From CAZOEL01 sp964578835 (lineage in GTDB: Bacteria > Desulfobacterota > Syntrophobacteria > Syntrophobacterales > Syntrophobacteraceae): DNA of 31,505 nt. The stretch covers positions 1 to 31,505 of the forward strand of contig CAZOEL010000079.1 in assembly GCA_964578835.1 (NCBI GenBank). The letters are read 5' to 3'. Positions 1 to 7,713 of this stretch are shown piece by piece (position 1 is the first letter of the stretch; the number at the start of each line of letters is the position of its first letter). The position numbers and the translations under genes were made by a program. Below the pieces are notes generated by a model that saw only the letters and a program-made list of their open reading frames with translations, was not told the origin of the DNA and did not search any database.

Positions 1-47
1 CCCGGGGCGATGCCCCGGGCTACGGTATTTCGCCCTTTCAGGGCTGA
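1..47. repeat. REP-like repeat with two hairpins at the window edge
   Basis: Bases 1-8 (CCCGGGGC) and 12-19 (GCCCCGGG) form a perfect 8-bp stem with a 3-nt loop. A second small stem, GCCCT/AGGGC, lies at 32-36 and 40-44. The arrangement resembles short dispersed intergenic palindromes found in many environmental bacteria; that family assignment is from memory. The element is cut by the window start, so its real left end is unknown. No further full copy was found in the window. Confidence 0.5.
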
Positions 48-270
48 CTCGAACGCAGAAGCAATTGGAATAGAGGCTAACCCGGCATTACGATTATTCA
101 ATCATCGCAGAACAAGTTAACCCCTGGCGAGCCGCGACATGCGCTTGTCAGAGGCGGGTCATGGGTTTATATTGAAATTTTCGCATTATTGGTCGGCTAT
201 GCATAGCGTTCGTCTGCAATGCGGCGCGATTGGCGTTTACGATAATAAGGCAGTCAAGGGAGCGTAGAAC

Positions 271-1254
271 TTGGATTCAATCAATCGAGTGCTGCTCGAT
301 CGCATACAACGTAATTTTCCTTTGGTTTCTCAGCCCTACGACGCTCTGTCGGAGGGACTCGCAATCGACGGAGCGGGTGTGCGGGAGCGCATTAAGGAGT
401 TGAAGGATAGAAAGATGGTGCGGCAAATCAGCGCCATCTTCAATACCGGAGCGCTCGGATACATGAGCAGTCTTGTTGCGATGGCGGTTCCCGCAAGCGA
501 AGTTGAACGGGCTGCCGAGGCTATCAACACGTATCCGGGCGTGAGTCACAATTACCTTCGTCCGGGTGTGTACAATATGTGGTATACCATAGCTGTGCCG
601 CCCGGAGAAACGATCGAGCAAAAGGTGCAGGAATTATCCCGCTCTGCGGGCGGCTGGCCTTCGCTCATTCTTCCCGCGGCCAAGAAGTTCAAGCTGGCTG
701 TGGTGCTCGATGTCTTGGATGAATCGGAAGGTGAATCCGGGAAAGAGATCGCTGATTTGCCTCCGGTGGAATCTAGCGCTCTGTTCCAGGCGACGACCGG
801 GAATATTGAGATTGTAAGGCGCATCCAGGAAGATCTTCCCCTCGATGACAAGCCTTTCAAGGTGTGGGCCGATCGACTCGGCATGGAGGAAGAATCGTTG
901 CTCGGCCTCATGCGGCAATGGAACGGTTCTGGATTGATGCGCCGATTTGCAGCCGTGCTCAATCATCGTCTGGTCGGCTTCAGCGCGAACGCGATGATCG
1001 TCTGGAACAGCCCCGAGGACAAGATCGATGAGTATGGGCGGATTCTCTCTTCCCATCCTGAAGTGAGCCATTGCTACCATCGCCCGTCGTATCCCGAGTG
1101 GCCCTACAACCTGTACGTGATGGTGCACGGCCGAACTCCGGAAGAGTGTGAACGGATTGCAGGCAAATTGGGGGCGTCCATCGAGCTGAACGATTACAAA
1201 ATCATGATCAGCACCAGGGAGTTCAAAAAGATTCGGCTCAAGCTCTTCTGGTGA
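271..1254 (+). CDS. ahbAB: Siroheme decarboxylase, fused AhbA-AhbB (two Lrp/AsnC-type modules)
   Basis: In the alternative heme pathway of sulfate reducers and archaea, AhbA and AhbB decarboxylate siroheme to 12,18-didecarboxysiroheme in the cytoplasm. This 327-residue protein holds two such modules in tandem. The first (about 1-155) has an Lrp-type helix-turn-helix followed by HPGV-like TYPGVSHNYLR and YNMWYTI, which fit AhbA. The second (about 175-327) has SHPEVSHCYHRPSYPEWPYN and ends with STREFKKIRLKLF, which fit AhbB. A TTG start at 271 is chosen because AGGGAG lies 8 nt upstream; no ATG is near. AhbA and AhbB are separate proteins in Desulfovibrio, whereas denitrifier NirDL is fused like this one. 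Lying 2.5 kb before dsrAB, it competes for or balances siroheme use. Annotation pipelines often misname it an AsnC-family regulator. Confidence 0.85.
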   Translation: MDSINRVLLDRIQRNFPLVSQPYDALSEGLAIDGAGVRERIKELKDRKMVRQISAIFNTGALGYMSSLVAMAVPASEVERAAEAINTYPGVSHNYLRPGVYNMWYTIAVPPGETIEQKVQELSRSAGGWPSLILPAAKKFKLAVVLDVLDESEGESGKEIADLPPVESSALFQATTGNIEIVRRIQEDLPLDDKPFKVWADRLGMEEESLLGLMRQWNGSGLMRRFAAVLNHRLVGFSANAMIVWNSPEDKIDEYGRILSSHPEVSHCYHRPSYPEWPYNLYVMVHGRTPEECERIAGKLGASIELNDYKIMISTREFKKIRLKLFW

Positions 1255-1285
1255 GCGCCTTTTTTAGAATTTGAGGAATAGGACC

Positions 1286-1624
1286 ATGCAAGACAGAGAA
1301 GAATACGAAAAGAGGAAGAAAGCCATTTTTGACACCATGTCAAAGCGTGGTCAGGAGCGGATTTTACGCATCGGCTACGAAAACTGGGAGCCTTTCGAAG
1401 AACCGAAAGATCCCAGAGAGCGGATTTTCAGCAGCGCAACCATGGACGCCAAGGCTTACATCAGAGAGTTTTACCAGTCCTCCGATCTCAAAGAGGATTC
1501 CGTGGCGCTCCAAAAAGAGCTCTTCGAGCTCTGCCGTGGTTTGATAAAAGGGGAGGATCGGGCCAAGGTGATCTATGAGTTTTGTCTTTGGTACAAAGAG
1601 CGCGTTATAAGCAAGACTTCATGA
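1286..1624 (+). CDS. Conserved-looking small acidic/basic protein of unknown function
   Basis: Encodes 112 residues, highly charged and predicted mostly helical, with no signal peptide or membrane span. ATG 1286 is preferred over the upstream TTG 1271 because GAGGA ends 8 nt before it. The gene begins 31 nt after ahbAB on the same strand and is probably co-transcribed. I recognise no domain. Two cysteines lie far apart (in ELCRG and EFCLW), so no metal site is evident. Function cannot be assigned; the position suggests a link to siroheme/heme metabolism, which is only inference. Confidence 0.7.
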   Translation: MQDREEYEKRKKAIFDTMSKRGQERILRIGYENWEPFEEPKDPRERIFSSATMDAKAYIREFYQSSDLKEDSVALQKELFELCRGLIKGEDRAKVIYEFCLWYKERVISKTS

Positions 1625-1636
1625 GTTTTCCGGCAT

Positions 1637-1680
1637 GACAACGGCAGGAAGCCCCATACCGTTGTCCGGCATATTTTCTT
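1637..1680. terminator. Hairpin between convergent genes
   Basis: GACAACGG (1637-1644) and CCGTTGTC (1659-1666) make a perfect 8-bp stem with a 14-nt loop, followed on the + strand by a loose T-rich run (ATATTTTCTTT). It fills the 62-nt space between the unknown gene ending at 1624 and the FKBP gene ending at 1687, as expected for a terminator. The T-tract is interrupted, so efficiency is uncertain. Confidence 0.5.
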
Positions 1681-1686
1681 TACGAG

Positions 1687-2196
1687 CTACAAGGTATCGC
1701 TCACTTGACCCCCGTGCGCCTCATCGTGGTCACAGGGACGCAGAAATTCCAACTCTTCCATGAGAGCTGGTCTTACACGAAGGACTCTTATATGGTAGTG
1801 CAAGTCTTTTCCCGCAAGAGGATGATTGAAGTCTAAGACGACTGCGTCCTCCGTTTTATCCTTTACAAAATAGGCGTATTGCGCGGAAGTCTGAGGATTT
1901 TCCGCTTTCACCCATTTTCCCGCTTCAAAGCTGCGCCCTTCTGGGAATTCAGTGAAGCTTTTGCTGTATACCTTTGTTTCGTCGTATTCTCCGAAAGCCT
2001 CCTTGGCGGGAATGACCAGATCTACCTCTTCTCCTTCCACAAATCCCATCAGACGATGTTCCAAGGAAGGCAGAAGCTCCCCGTAGCCGGCTATGAAGTT
2101 GAGAGAGACCGGTCCATCTTCTCCCTTTATATAAGATCCGTCTTCAAGTCGAAGAGCGTACTCGATAACAACCGCCATATCTTTAGCAATTTCCAT
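1687..2196 (-). CDS. SlyD-like FKBP-type peptidyl-prolyl cis-trans isomerase
   Basis: A 169-residue cytoplasmic protein of the SlyD branch of FKBPs, which isomerise prolyl bonds and act as chaperones through an inserted IF domain. Family signs are the opening strand VIEYALRLEDGSYI, the GELLPSLEHRLMGFVEGEE segment (compare SlyD LIPGLE.AL.G), the following PAKEAFGEYDE, and HPLAGKDLHYHIRVLRVR near residue 130-145. The C-terminus has only one His-Asp-rich patch (CDHDEAHGG), much shorter than the nickel-binding tail of E. coli SlyD. The start at 2196 has a modest GGGGA site. It follows the TPR gene by 66 nt on the same strand and may be in one transcript with it. Confidence 0.85.
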   Translation of the reverse strand: MEIAKDMAVVIEYALRLEDGSYIKGEDGPVSLNFIAGYGELLPSLEHRLMGFVEGEEVDLVIPAKEAFGEYDETKVYSKSFTEFPEGRSFEAGKWVKAENPQTSAQYAYFVKDKTEDAVVLDFNHPLAGKDLHYHIRVLRVRPALMEELEFLRPCDHDEAHGGQVSDTL

Positions 2197-2262
2197 GGAT
2201 TTCCCCGGTTGAGCTGAAAATTATGATGCGCCGGCCTGAGCGCCGGGCGGTAGACCCGTTTG

Positions 2263-2889
2263 CTACTTCCCCAGAATTTCCTCCATTTCCTCATCGGGGG
2301 GGTAACCCAGGGCTTTCGATTTTTCGTAGTGCTCTTTGGCAGACTCTAGCTCGCCGCTCATCCGAAGAGCGAGAGCAAGGTTGAAATGAGCGGGAGCGAA
2401 AGATTCGTTGAGCGCCAGTATCTTTCGGCAAGCTTCAATCCCTTCGCTGTATTGCTCAAGTCTGATGTGGGCCACCGCAAGGCTGTTGAAAGACTGAAGG
2501 TTTTCCGGCATAAGCTCTATGGCGCGCCTGGCGGCTTCGATAACTTTTGCCATTTCGCCTTTTTGGAGGTAGGCGAAGCCCAGGTTGCTGTAGGCCATCG
2601 GGAGATTCGGATCGAGTTGAAGCGCTTTCTCATTGGCTTCAATGCACTCGTCCAGTTCGCCTTTTTGAAACAGAAGTCCTCCGATGTTGACGTACGCCTG
2701 AGCCAGATTGCTGTCGTACTCCAAAGCCTGCCTGAATTCGGAAATGGCTTCTTCGATCAAGCCTTTGTGGCTATAGGCCAGTCCCAAGTTGTAATGCATG
2801 GGCGCTGAAGTTGGCTCGAAGTGGAGTCTTTCTTTTAAAAACTTGATATAGAGATTGATCTTTGCTAGCTGCTCTTTTGACTGAGCCAT
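2263..2889 (-). CDS. Tetratricopeptide repeat (TPR) protein
   Basis: A 208-residue soluble protein made almost wholly of TPR units. Consecutive 34-residue repeats are visible from about residue 20 to 195, each with the A/G-x3-A/P pattern, for example MHYNLGLAYSHKGLIEEAI, AYVNIGGLLFQKGELDECI, AYSNLGFAYLQKGEMAKVI and AHFNLALALRMSGELESA. There is no signal peptide or catalytic domain, so a scaffold role in protein-protein contacts is likely. The ATG at 2889 has AGGAG upstream at a rather long spacing of about 12 nt. It is transcribed away from the dsr promoter and is followed by the FKBP gene. The partner is unknown. Confidence 0.85.
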   Translation of the reverse strand: MAQSKEQLAKINLYIKFLKERLHFEPTSAPMHYNLGLAYSHKGLIEEAISEFRQALEYDSNLAQAYVNIGGLLFQKGELDECIEANEKALQLDPNLPMAYSNLGFAYLQKGEMAKVIEAARRAIELMPENLQSFNSLAVAHIRLEQYSEGIEACRKILALNESFAPAHFNLALALRMSGELESAKEHYEKSKALGYPPDEEMEEILGK

Positions 2890-3239
2890 GATTTATTTAT
2901 TCTCCTTAATAAAGACTGAAGGCTCCAGATTTATTGCGCCAGAAAGTTGCCAATGAGGCGGCATTTGATGTATAGACACTTCCTGAAATCTTCATATGGA
3001 AGGTTGTTGCGCTCTGCGGCGATTTCGCCCCTTGCGCTCGCTCGCCTTTCAGGATGGAAAAAGTCAAAAAATGTTTTTTTCTCGTATTCCGCGATATTTC
3101 CAGCGCTGAAAAGCGCATGGACAGGCGATACTTAACAATAAGCAGGAAAGGTGTCAAGTACGCTTGAAATGCGCTGGGAGATAGGCGGCTGTTTTTACGA
3201 AGATTTGCTTTTGTGTTGATTTCTCAGGGAGTTTTTTTA

Positions 3240-3268
3240 TTGACAAAGGCTGGATAGCGCGATATGCA
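3240..3268 (+). promoter_or_regulatory. Sigma70-type promoter of the dsrD-dsrAB run
   Basis: TTGACA at 3240-3245 and TATGCA at 3263-3268 are separated by exactly 17 nt, a near-consensus sigma70 promoter. Transcription would start near 3275, leaving a leader of about 94 nt before dsrD. The rest of the 2890-3239 stretch upstream, the divergent space toward the TPR gene, shows no gene that I can support. Confidence 0.65.
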
Positions 3269-3274
3269 TCCAAC

Positions 3275-3288
3275 GTGAATGTATTCAC
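3275..3288. promoter_or_regulatory. Rex-type palindrome at the dsrD transcription start
   Basis: GTGAATGTATTCAC fits the core of the Rex operator, GTGAA-N4-TTCAC, without mismatch, though the outer TTG/CAA positions are not kept. It lies 6 nt after the -10 hexamer, covering the predicted start site, where a repressor would block RNA polymerase. Rex senses NADH/NAD+ and is known in Desulfovibrio to control sulfate-reduction genes such as sat. No rex gene lies in the window, so the regulator's identity is inference. Confidence 0.5.
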
Positions 3289-3368
3289 TATTGATGTTAT
3301 CGAGGGGTGATTCAGGAGCATATCTCCTGTTTGTTTTTTTTCGATCTGAATCTTTGAAGGAGACACTA

Positions 3369-3605
3369 ATGAGCGCGGAAGCAAAAGATCGCATCATGGA
3401 ATGGGTGAAACAACAGAAGAAGACCAAACATTATTTCAATGACCTGTGCAAGGCCGTCCCCGAGATGAAAATGATGGCGGCGAAAAAGGTTGTCAACGAA
3501 TTGGTCAATGAGGGAAAGCTCAAATATTGGTCAAGCGGCAGCACCACCATGTATATGCTCCCGAGCGAGGGAGATGTTGAAAAAGAAGAAAAAGGCATGA
3601 ACTAA
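3369..3605 (+). CDS. dsrD: DsrD, activator protein of dissimilatory sulfite reductase
   Basis: A 78-residue protein with the winged-helix fold of DsrD. Recognisable blocks are HYFNDLCKAVPEM, KKVVNELVNEGKL and the hallmark YWSSGSTTMYMLPSEG near the C-terminus. DsrD is found in reductive-type sulfite reducers and has been reported to stimulate DsrAB activity; it is cytoplasmic. ATG 3369 is chosen over the upstream in-frame ATG because GAAGGAG ends 6 nt before it and the N-terminus then matches the family length. It is placed 165 nt upstream of dsrA, not after dsrB as in Desulfovibrio. It is probably read from the promoter at 3240. Confidence 0.93.
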   Translation: MSAEAKDRIMEWVKQQKKTKHYFNDLCKAVPEMKMMAAKKVVNELVNEGKLKYWSSGSTTMYMLPSEGDVEKEEKGMN

Positions 3606-3770
3606 TAGCCTGAGCGCGAAAGCCGAACAACCGGGCTGGGAATTTTGCCGCCCAGTTTGCATATAACAAGACTCTCGCGGAAGAGGGGGGAGTAAGCAAA
3701 GCGTAAAGACTCCTTTGTTGTAAGTGGTTGAGCGTACTAACTAAACAAAAGGCCTATGGAGGTAAATCGA

Positions 3771-5045
3771 ATGGCGCTTAAGCATGCAACACCAATGCTT
3801 GATGAACTAGAAAAAGGGCCATGGCCGAGCTTCGTGACGGATGTCAAGAGGATCGCGGCAAGAAAGCCCATGTGTGAAGACTGGCTAGGGCTCATGGAAA
3901 TGTCCTTTCGGGATAAGGAAGGTCACTGGAAGCACGGCGGCATCGTCGGCGTTCTCGGTTACGGCGGAGGCGTTATCGGTCGGTACTGCGACCGTCCCGA
4001 CATGTTCCCCAATGTCGCCCATTTCCACACGGTTCGCGTGAATCAGCCCGCGAGCAAGTTCTACAATACCGACGTATTGCGCAAGATCTGCGACCTTTGG
4101 GAATCCAGAGGCAGCGGACTCACCAATATGCACGGCTCGACCGGCGACATCGTTCTGCTGGGAACCACCACGGATCAGCTGGAGCCTCTGTTCTACGACC
4201 TGACCCATGACCTGGGCATGGACCTCGGCGGATCCGGCTCCAACTTGAGAACCCCTGAGGGCTGCGTGGGCAAGGCTCGTTGCGAATGGTCCTGCATCGA
4301 TACGCAAGATATCATTTATGATTGCACGATGCAGTATCAGGATGCGCTTCACCGTCCCATGTTCCCTTATAAGTTTAAGTTCAAATGCTCCGGTTGTCCG
4401 ATGGACTGCGTGGCTTCCATCGCCCGCTCCGACTGCTCCATCATCGGAACCTGGCGCGATGATATCCGCATCGATCAGGATGCGGTGCGCGCGTATGCGG
4501 CTGGAGAGCTCATTCCGCACGGCGGCGCCGATGGCGACGGCAAGCGCGCCCTCGATGTGAAGGCCGAAATTGTTGACCTCTGCCCGACCAAGTGCATGGA
4601 CTGGGACGGAAAGAACCTCAAGATCAACAATTCTGACTGCGTCCGCTGCATGCACTGCATCCGCGTCATGCCTCGCGCTCTGAGACCCGGTCTCGACACC
4701 GGCGCCACCATTCTTGTCGGCGCCAAGGCTCCCATCCTCGAAGGCGCACAGCTCTCGAGCGTGGTGATCCCGTTCATCAAAATGGAGCCCCCCTATGAGG
4801 AATTCCATGCTTTCGTAGAGAAGATGTGGGATTACTGGATGGAAGAAGGCAAGAACCGCGAGCGTCTTGGTGAGATGATCCAGCGCGTGAGCATGCGTGA
4901 ATTCCTCAAACGCTGCGAGATCACCCCCGATCCGAGAATGGTCAATACTCCTCGCTACAATCCGTACATCTTCTATGATCCGGAAGAGGTGCCGGGCGGC
5001 TGGGAACATGATGCAAAAGCATTCCGTGAACGTCATCAGGCCTAG
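3771..5045 (+). CDS. dsrA: Dissimilatory sulfite reductase alpha subunit
   Basis: DsrA and DsrB form the cytoplasmic siroheme enzyme that reduces sulfite, handing sulfur to DsrC. The 424-residue protein begins MALKHATPMLDELEKGPWPS, typical of the family. The siroheme-[4Fe-4S] ligands are Cys165 and Cys171 (GCVGKARCEW) and Cys209 and Cys213 (CSGCPMDC). An inserted ferredoxin domain carries CPTKCMDWDG and DCVRCMHCIRVMP. An in-frame ATG at 3756 overlaps the ribosome site GGAGGT, so ATG 3771 is the true start. The gene ends 11 nt before dsrB, which has its own AGGAGGT site. Full length, no broken motif seen. Confidence 0.97.
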   Translation: MALKHATPMLDELEKGPWPSFVTDVKRIAARKPMCEDWLGLMEMSFRDKEGHWKHGGIVGVLGYGGGVIGRYCDRPDMFPNVAHFHTVRVNQPASKFYNTDVLRKICDLWESRGSGLTNMHGSTGDIVLLGTTTDQLEPLFYDLTHDLGMDLGGSGSNLRTPEGCVGKARCEWSCIDTQDIIYDCTMQYQDALHRPMFPYKFKFKCSGCPMDCVASIARSDCSIIGTWRDDIRIDQDAVRAYAAGELIPHGGADGDGKRALDVKAEIVDLCPTKCMDWDGKNLKINNSDCVRCMHCIRVMPRALRPGLDTGATILVGAKAPILEGAQLSSVVIPFIKMEPPYEEFHAFVEKMWDYWMEEGKNRERLGEMIQRVSMREFLKRCEITPDPRMVNTPRYNPYIFYDPEEVPGGWEHDAKAFRERHQA

Positions 5046-5056
5046 GAGGTAAAATC

Positions 5057-6157
5057 ATGGCTTTTGATCCCAATAATTTGATGCAAGATCGTATAACGGA
5101 CATCGGTCCTCCAAAATATGACAAGTTCATGCCCCCGATTGTCAAGGACAATTACGGGAAGTGGAAGTATCACGAAATCCTGGAGCCGGGCGTGCTGGTG
5201 CACGTATCCGAAACCGGCGCAGAGCTTTTCACGGTTCGCGTGGGCGCAGCCCGCCTGATCAGCGTGGATCTCATCCGAGACATCTGTGAAATCGCTGACA
5301 AGTATTGCGATGGGTATCTTCGTTTCACGACCCGCAACAACGTTGAATTCCTGGTGTCCGACAAGAACAAGCTGCAGCCTCTGAAAGACGATCTCAAGAG
5401 CCGCGGCAACTGGTTCCCGATCGGCGCCACCGGCAACAGCGTAACCAACATCGTTCACACCCAGGGTTGGGCTCACTGCCATACCCCGGCTATCGATGCT
5501 TCCGGCGTTGTAAAAGCAGTTATGGACGATCTGTTCGAGTATTTCGGATCCCATAAGCTTCCCGCTCAGGTGCGCATTGCTCTCGCTTGCTGCCTGAACA
5601 TGTGCGGAGCCGTACACTGCTCGGATATCGCTATCCTAGGCGTACACCGCAAACCGCCTTTCGTAGAGCATGACCGCGTACAGAACGTTTGCGAAATTCC
5701 TCTCGTCATCGCCGCTTGCCCGACCGCGGCAATCAAGCCCAAAAAGGTGGATGACAGGAAGAGCGTCGAGATCAACAATAACCGCTGCATGTTCTGCGGA
5801 AACTGCTACACGATGTGTCCGGCTCTTCCGCTGGCCAACTGCGACGGCGACGGCGTGGCCCTGTGGGTTGGTGGGAAGGTCTCCAACGTGAAGAATCCTC
5901 CCATGTTCTCCAAGTTGGCCATTCCTTTCATTCCCAATGAGCCGCCGAGATGGCCCACCACGGTCAAGTCGATCAGAAAAATGGTCGAATGCTACGCCGC
6001 CGGCGCACGCCGTTACGAGAGAATCGGCGAGTGGATCAATCGAATCGGTTGGGAGCGTTTCTTCGAGCTGACCGAGTTCGAATTCAAACATGAGCACATT
6101 GACGATTATCGTCTTGCCATGACCACGTGGCGTACTACCACGCAGTTCAAGTTCTAA
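5057..6157 (+). CDS. dsrB: Dissimilatory sulfite reductase beta subunit
   Basis: The 366-residue partner of DsrA in the alpha2beta2 sulfite reductase. The substrate and cofactor region shows TQGWAHCHTP, then CCLNMCGAVHCSDIA with the siroheme/iron-sulfur cysteines. The ferredoxin domain shows ACPTAAI and NNRCMFCGNCYTMCPAL. The phrase LRFTTRNNVEFLV is typical for DsrB. The ATG at 5057 follows AGGAGGTAAAATC. It is co-transcribed with dsrA, and the end is followed by a strong hairpin before dsrN. Confidence 0.97.
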   Translation: MAFDPNNLMQDRITDIGPPKYDKFMPPIVKDNYGKWKYHEILEPGVLVHVSETGAELFTVRVGAARLISVDLIRDICEIADKYCDGYLRFTTRNNVEFLVSDKNKLQPLKDDLKSRGNWFPIGATGNSVTNIVHTQGWAHCHTPAIDASGVVKAVMDDLFEYFGSHKLPAQVRIALACCLNMCGAVHCSDIAILGVHRKPPFVEHDRVQNVCEIPLVIAACPTAAIKPKKVDDRKSVEINNNRCMFCGNCYTMCPALPLANCDGDGVALWVGGKVSNVKNPPMFSKLAIPFIPNEPPRWPTTVKSIRKMVECYAAGARRYERIGEWINRIGWERFFELTEFEFKHEHIDDYRLAMTTWRTTTQFKF

Positions 6158-6173
6158 TCTGGTTCTATGATGA

Positions 6174-6200
6174 CATCGGCGCGCCTTCGGGCGCCCGATG
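6174..6200 (+). other. Very stable UUCG hairpin between dsrB and dsrN
   Basis: Arms 6174-6185 and 6190-6200 pair with a single bulged C and close on a C(TTCG)G tetraloop, the extra-stable type. No T-run follows, so it is not a plain rho-independent terminator. Seventeen bases after dsrB and 19 before dsrN, it could protect the dsrAB message from 3' exonucleases or lower downstream expression. That role is inference. Confidence 0.65.
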
Positions 6201-6219
6201 CTTCACTGAGAGAGCGTAA

Positions 6220-7698
6220 ATGATCTATCGAAAACCGCGGCTTATGATCGCTGCGTTGCGTGGCGGGTCGGGGAAAACGGTTGTTTCCCTGGGCCTCCTT
6301 GCTGCATGGCGGTTGAACCAGGGTCTGCGGATGGTTCCTTTCAAGAAAGGACCGGATTATATCGATGCCGGATGGCTGGCGACTGCGGCGGGAAGGCCTT
6401 GTTATAATCTCGATCCTTTTCTTATGAGAGCTGATGAAATGCTCCGCTCGTTTGTGAGGCGATCGAGTGAAGCCGACGGGAGTCTTATCGAAGGCAACCG
6501 GGGCCTCTACGACGGAGTGGATGTTCAGGGAAGCTTTTCCACTGCTGAGCTTGCTAAGTTTTTAAGATCTCCAGTCGTTCTCGTCTTGGACGCCACCAAG
6601 ATGACTCGGACGGGAGCCGCCTTGGTTCTCGGCTGTCAACATCTGGATCCGGATGTGAACATTGCCGGGGTGGTGTTGAATCAGGTGGCGGGCAAACGCC
6701 ACGAGCAGGTTTTGCGCGGCGCGATAGAGCGGTATTGCCGGATTCCGGTGGTAGGGGTCGTTCCAAAGGAAAGCAATAATTTTTTTCCTGAGCGTCACCT
6801 TGGGCTCGTTCCTCCGCAGGAGTCTCAAAACGTTGCTGAGGCAATGGCGTTCGCAGCCAAAAAAATGCAGGATTGTCTGGATCTCGAAGCATTGTGGCGG
6901 ATCGCAAGCAGTGCGGAGCCTCTCGGACGGCCGCTTCCCACGGCGGCGAATGTCGGGACCGGGGGGGCGGAGCTGGGGCAGCCCGTTACCATCGGCGTAG
7001 TTCGTGATTCCGCTTTCCAGTTTTATTATCCGGAAAATCTTGAGGCGTTGCAGGAGCGTGGAGCGATTCTCAAAGAAATCTCCAGTTTTGAGAGTAGGCC
7101 TTTGCCCCGAGTGGACGCGTTATATATTGGTGGGGGATTTCCTGAGACTCACCTTGAAGTGCTTGCCGGAAACAATGTGTTTCGCGAATCTCTCAAACGG
7201 GAAATCGAGGCCGGATTGCCCGTTTATGCCGAATGCGGCGGTTTGATGTTTTTATGCCGCGATATAGAGCGCCGGCACAATACATATCCCATGGCGGGGA
7301 TCTTCCCGTTTCAAGTAGTCCTGGAAAGGAAGCCTCAGGGGCACGGGTACACGATGCTGGAATGTGTGCGCGACAATCCTTTTTTTGCCGGGGGGGCAAA
7401 ATTCAAAGGCCACGAATTTCATTACTCCAGGCTTGTCATGGGGCAGAATCCATCAATTTCTTTTGTTTTCAAGCTCGATAAAGGCCATGGAATAGTAGCG
7501 GGCTGGGATGGGATATGCTATAAGAACGCACTGGCTAGCTATTCCCATATCCATAGCGTAGGAAATGACAGCTGGGCTGAGGCAATGGTTCAGGCTGCGC
7601 GGTCGCACCGGCAGGACAGACAAAATGGATTATTGGATCGCAATGTCGATCCGGAAGGAAGGCTCACCAGGGCCTGCGAATATTCAACCGTAATTTAA
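6220..7698 (+). CDS. dsrN: DsrN: CbiA-family glutamine-dependent amidase (probable siroheme amidase)
   Basis: A 492-residue homologue of cobyrinate a,c-diamide synthase. The N-terminal dethiobiotin-synthetase-like ATPase half has GGSGKTVVSLGLL (about 15-27), FKKGPDYIDAGWL and EGNRGLYDG. The C-terminal class I glutamine amidotransferase half has YIGGGFPETHLE, the nucleophile Cys339 in YAECGGLMFLC, and the His of KGHEFHYS. Copies beside dsrAB are called DsrN and are thought to turn siroheme into siroamide, the amidated cofactor described in Desulfovibrio sulfite reductases. A corrin role (CbiA) cannot be excluded, especially with a cobalamin-controlled cobT 2 kb away. The ATG at 6220 has GAGAGAG upstream; dsrC follows after 15 nt. 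Confidence 0.88.
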   Translation: MIYRKPRLMIAALRGGSGKTVVSLGLLAAWRLNQGLRMVPFKKGPDYIDAGWLATAAGRPCYNLDPFLMRADEMLRSFVRRSSEADGSLIEGNRGLYDGVDVQGSFSTAELAKFLRSPVVLVLDATKMTRTGAALVLGCQHLDPDVNIAGVVLNQVAGKRHEQVLRGAIERYCRIPVVGVVPKESNNFFPERHLGLVPPQESQNVAEAMAFAAKKMQDCLDLEALWRIASSAEPLGRPLPTAANVGTGGAELGQPVTIGVVRDSAFQFYYPENLEALQERGAILKEISSFESRPLPRVDALYIGGGFPETHLEVLAGNNVFRESLKREIEAGLPVYAECGGLMFLCRDIERRHNTYPMAGIFPFQVVLERKPQGHGYTMLECVRDNPFFAGGAKFKGHEFHYSRLVMGQNPSISFVFKLDKGHGIVAGWDGICYKNALASYSHIHSVGNDSWAEAMVQAARSHRQDRQNGLLDRNVDPEGRLTRACEYSTVI

Positions 7699-7713
7699 AA
7701 GGAGGTAAGTTTC

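Noticed and set aside
3010..3060. Possible second copy of the window-edge repeat (shared ATTTCGCCC and TTTCAGG)
   Set aside because: Only two short pieces agree and the palindromes are missing.
2906..3157. Minus-strand open frame of 83 codons upstream of the TPR gene
   Set aside because: No ribosome site, no recognisable motif, and it lies in the divergent spacer before the dsr promoter.
3606..3770. Separate promoter or terminator between dsrD and dsrA
   Set aside because: Only a weak 5-bp CTGGG/CCCAG stem and no convincing promoter hexamers; I cannot support either.
3885..5036. Long antisense frame over dsrA (383 codons)
   Set aside because: Shadow of dsrA; no start signal and no known domain.
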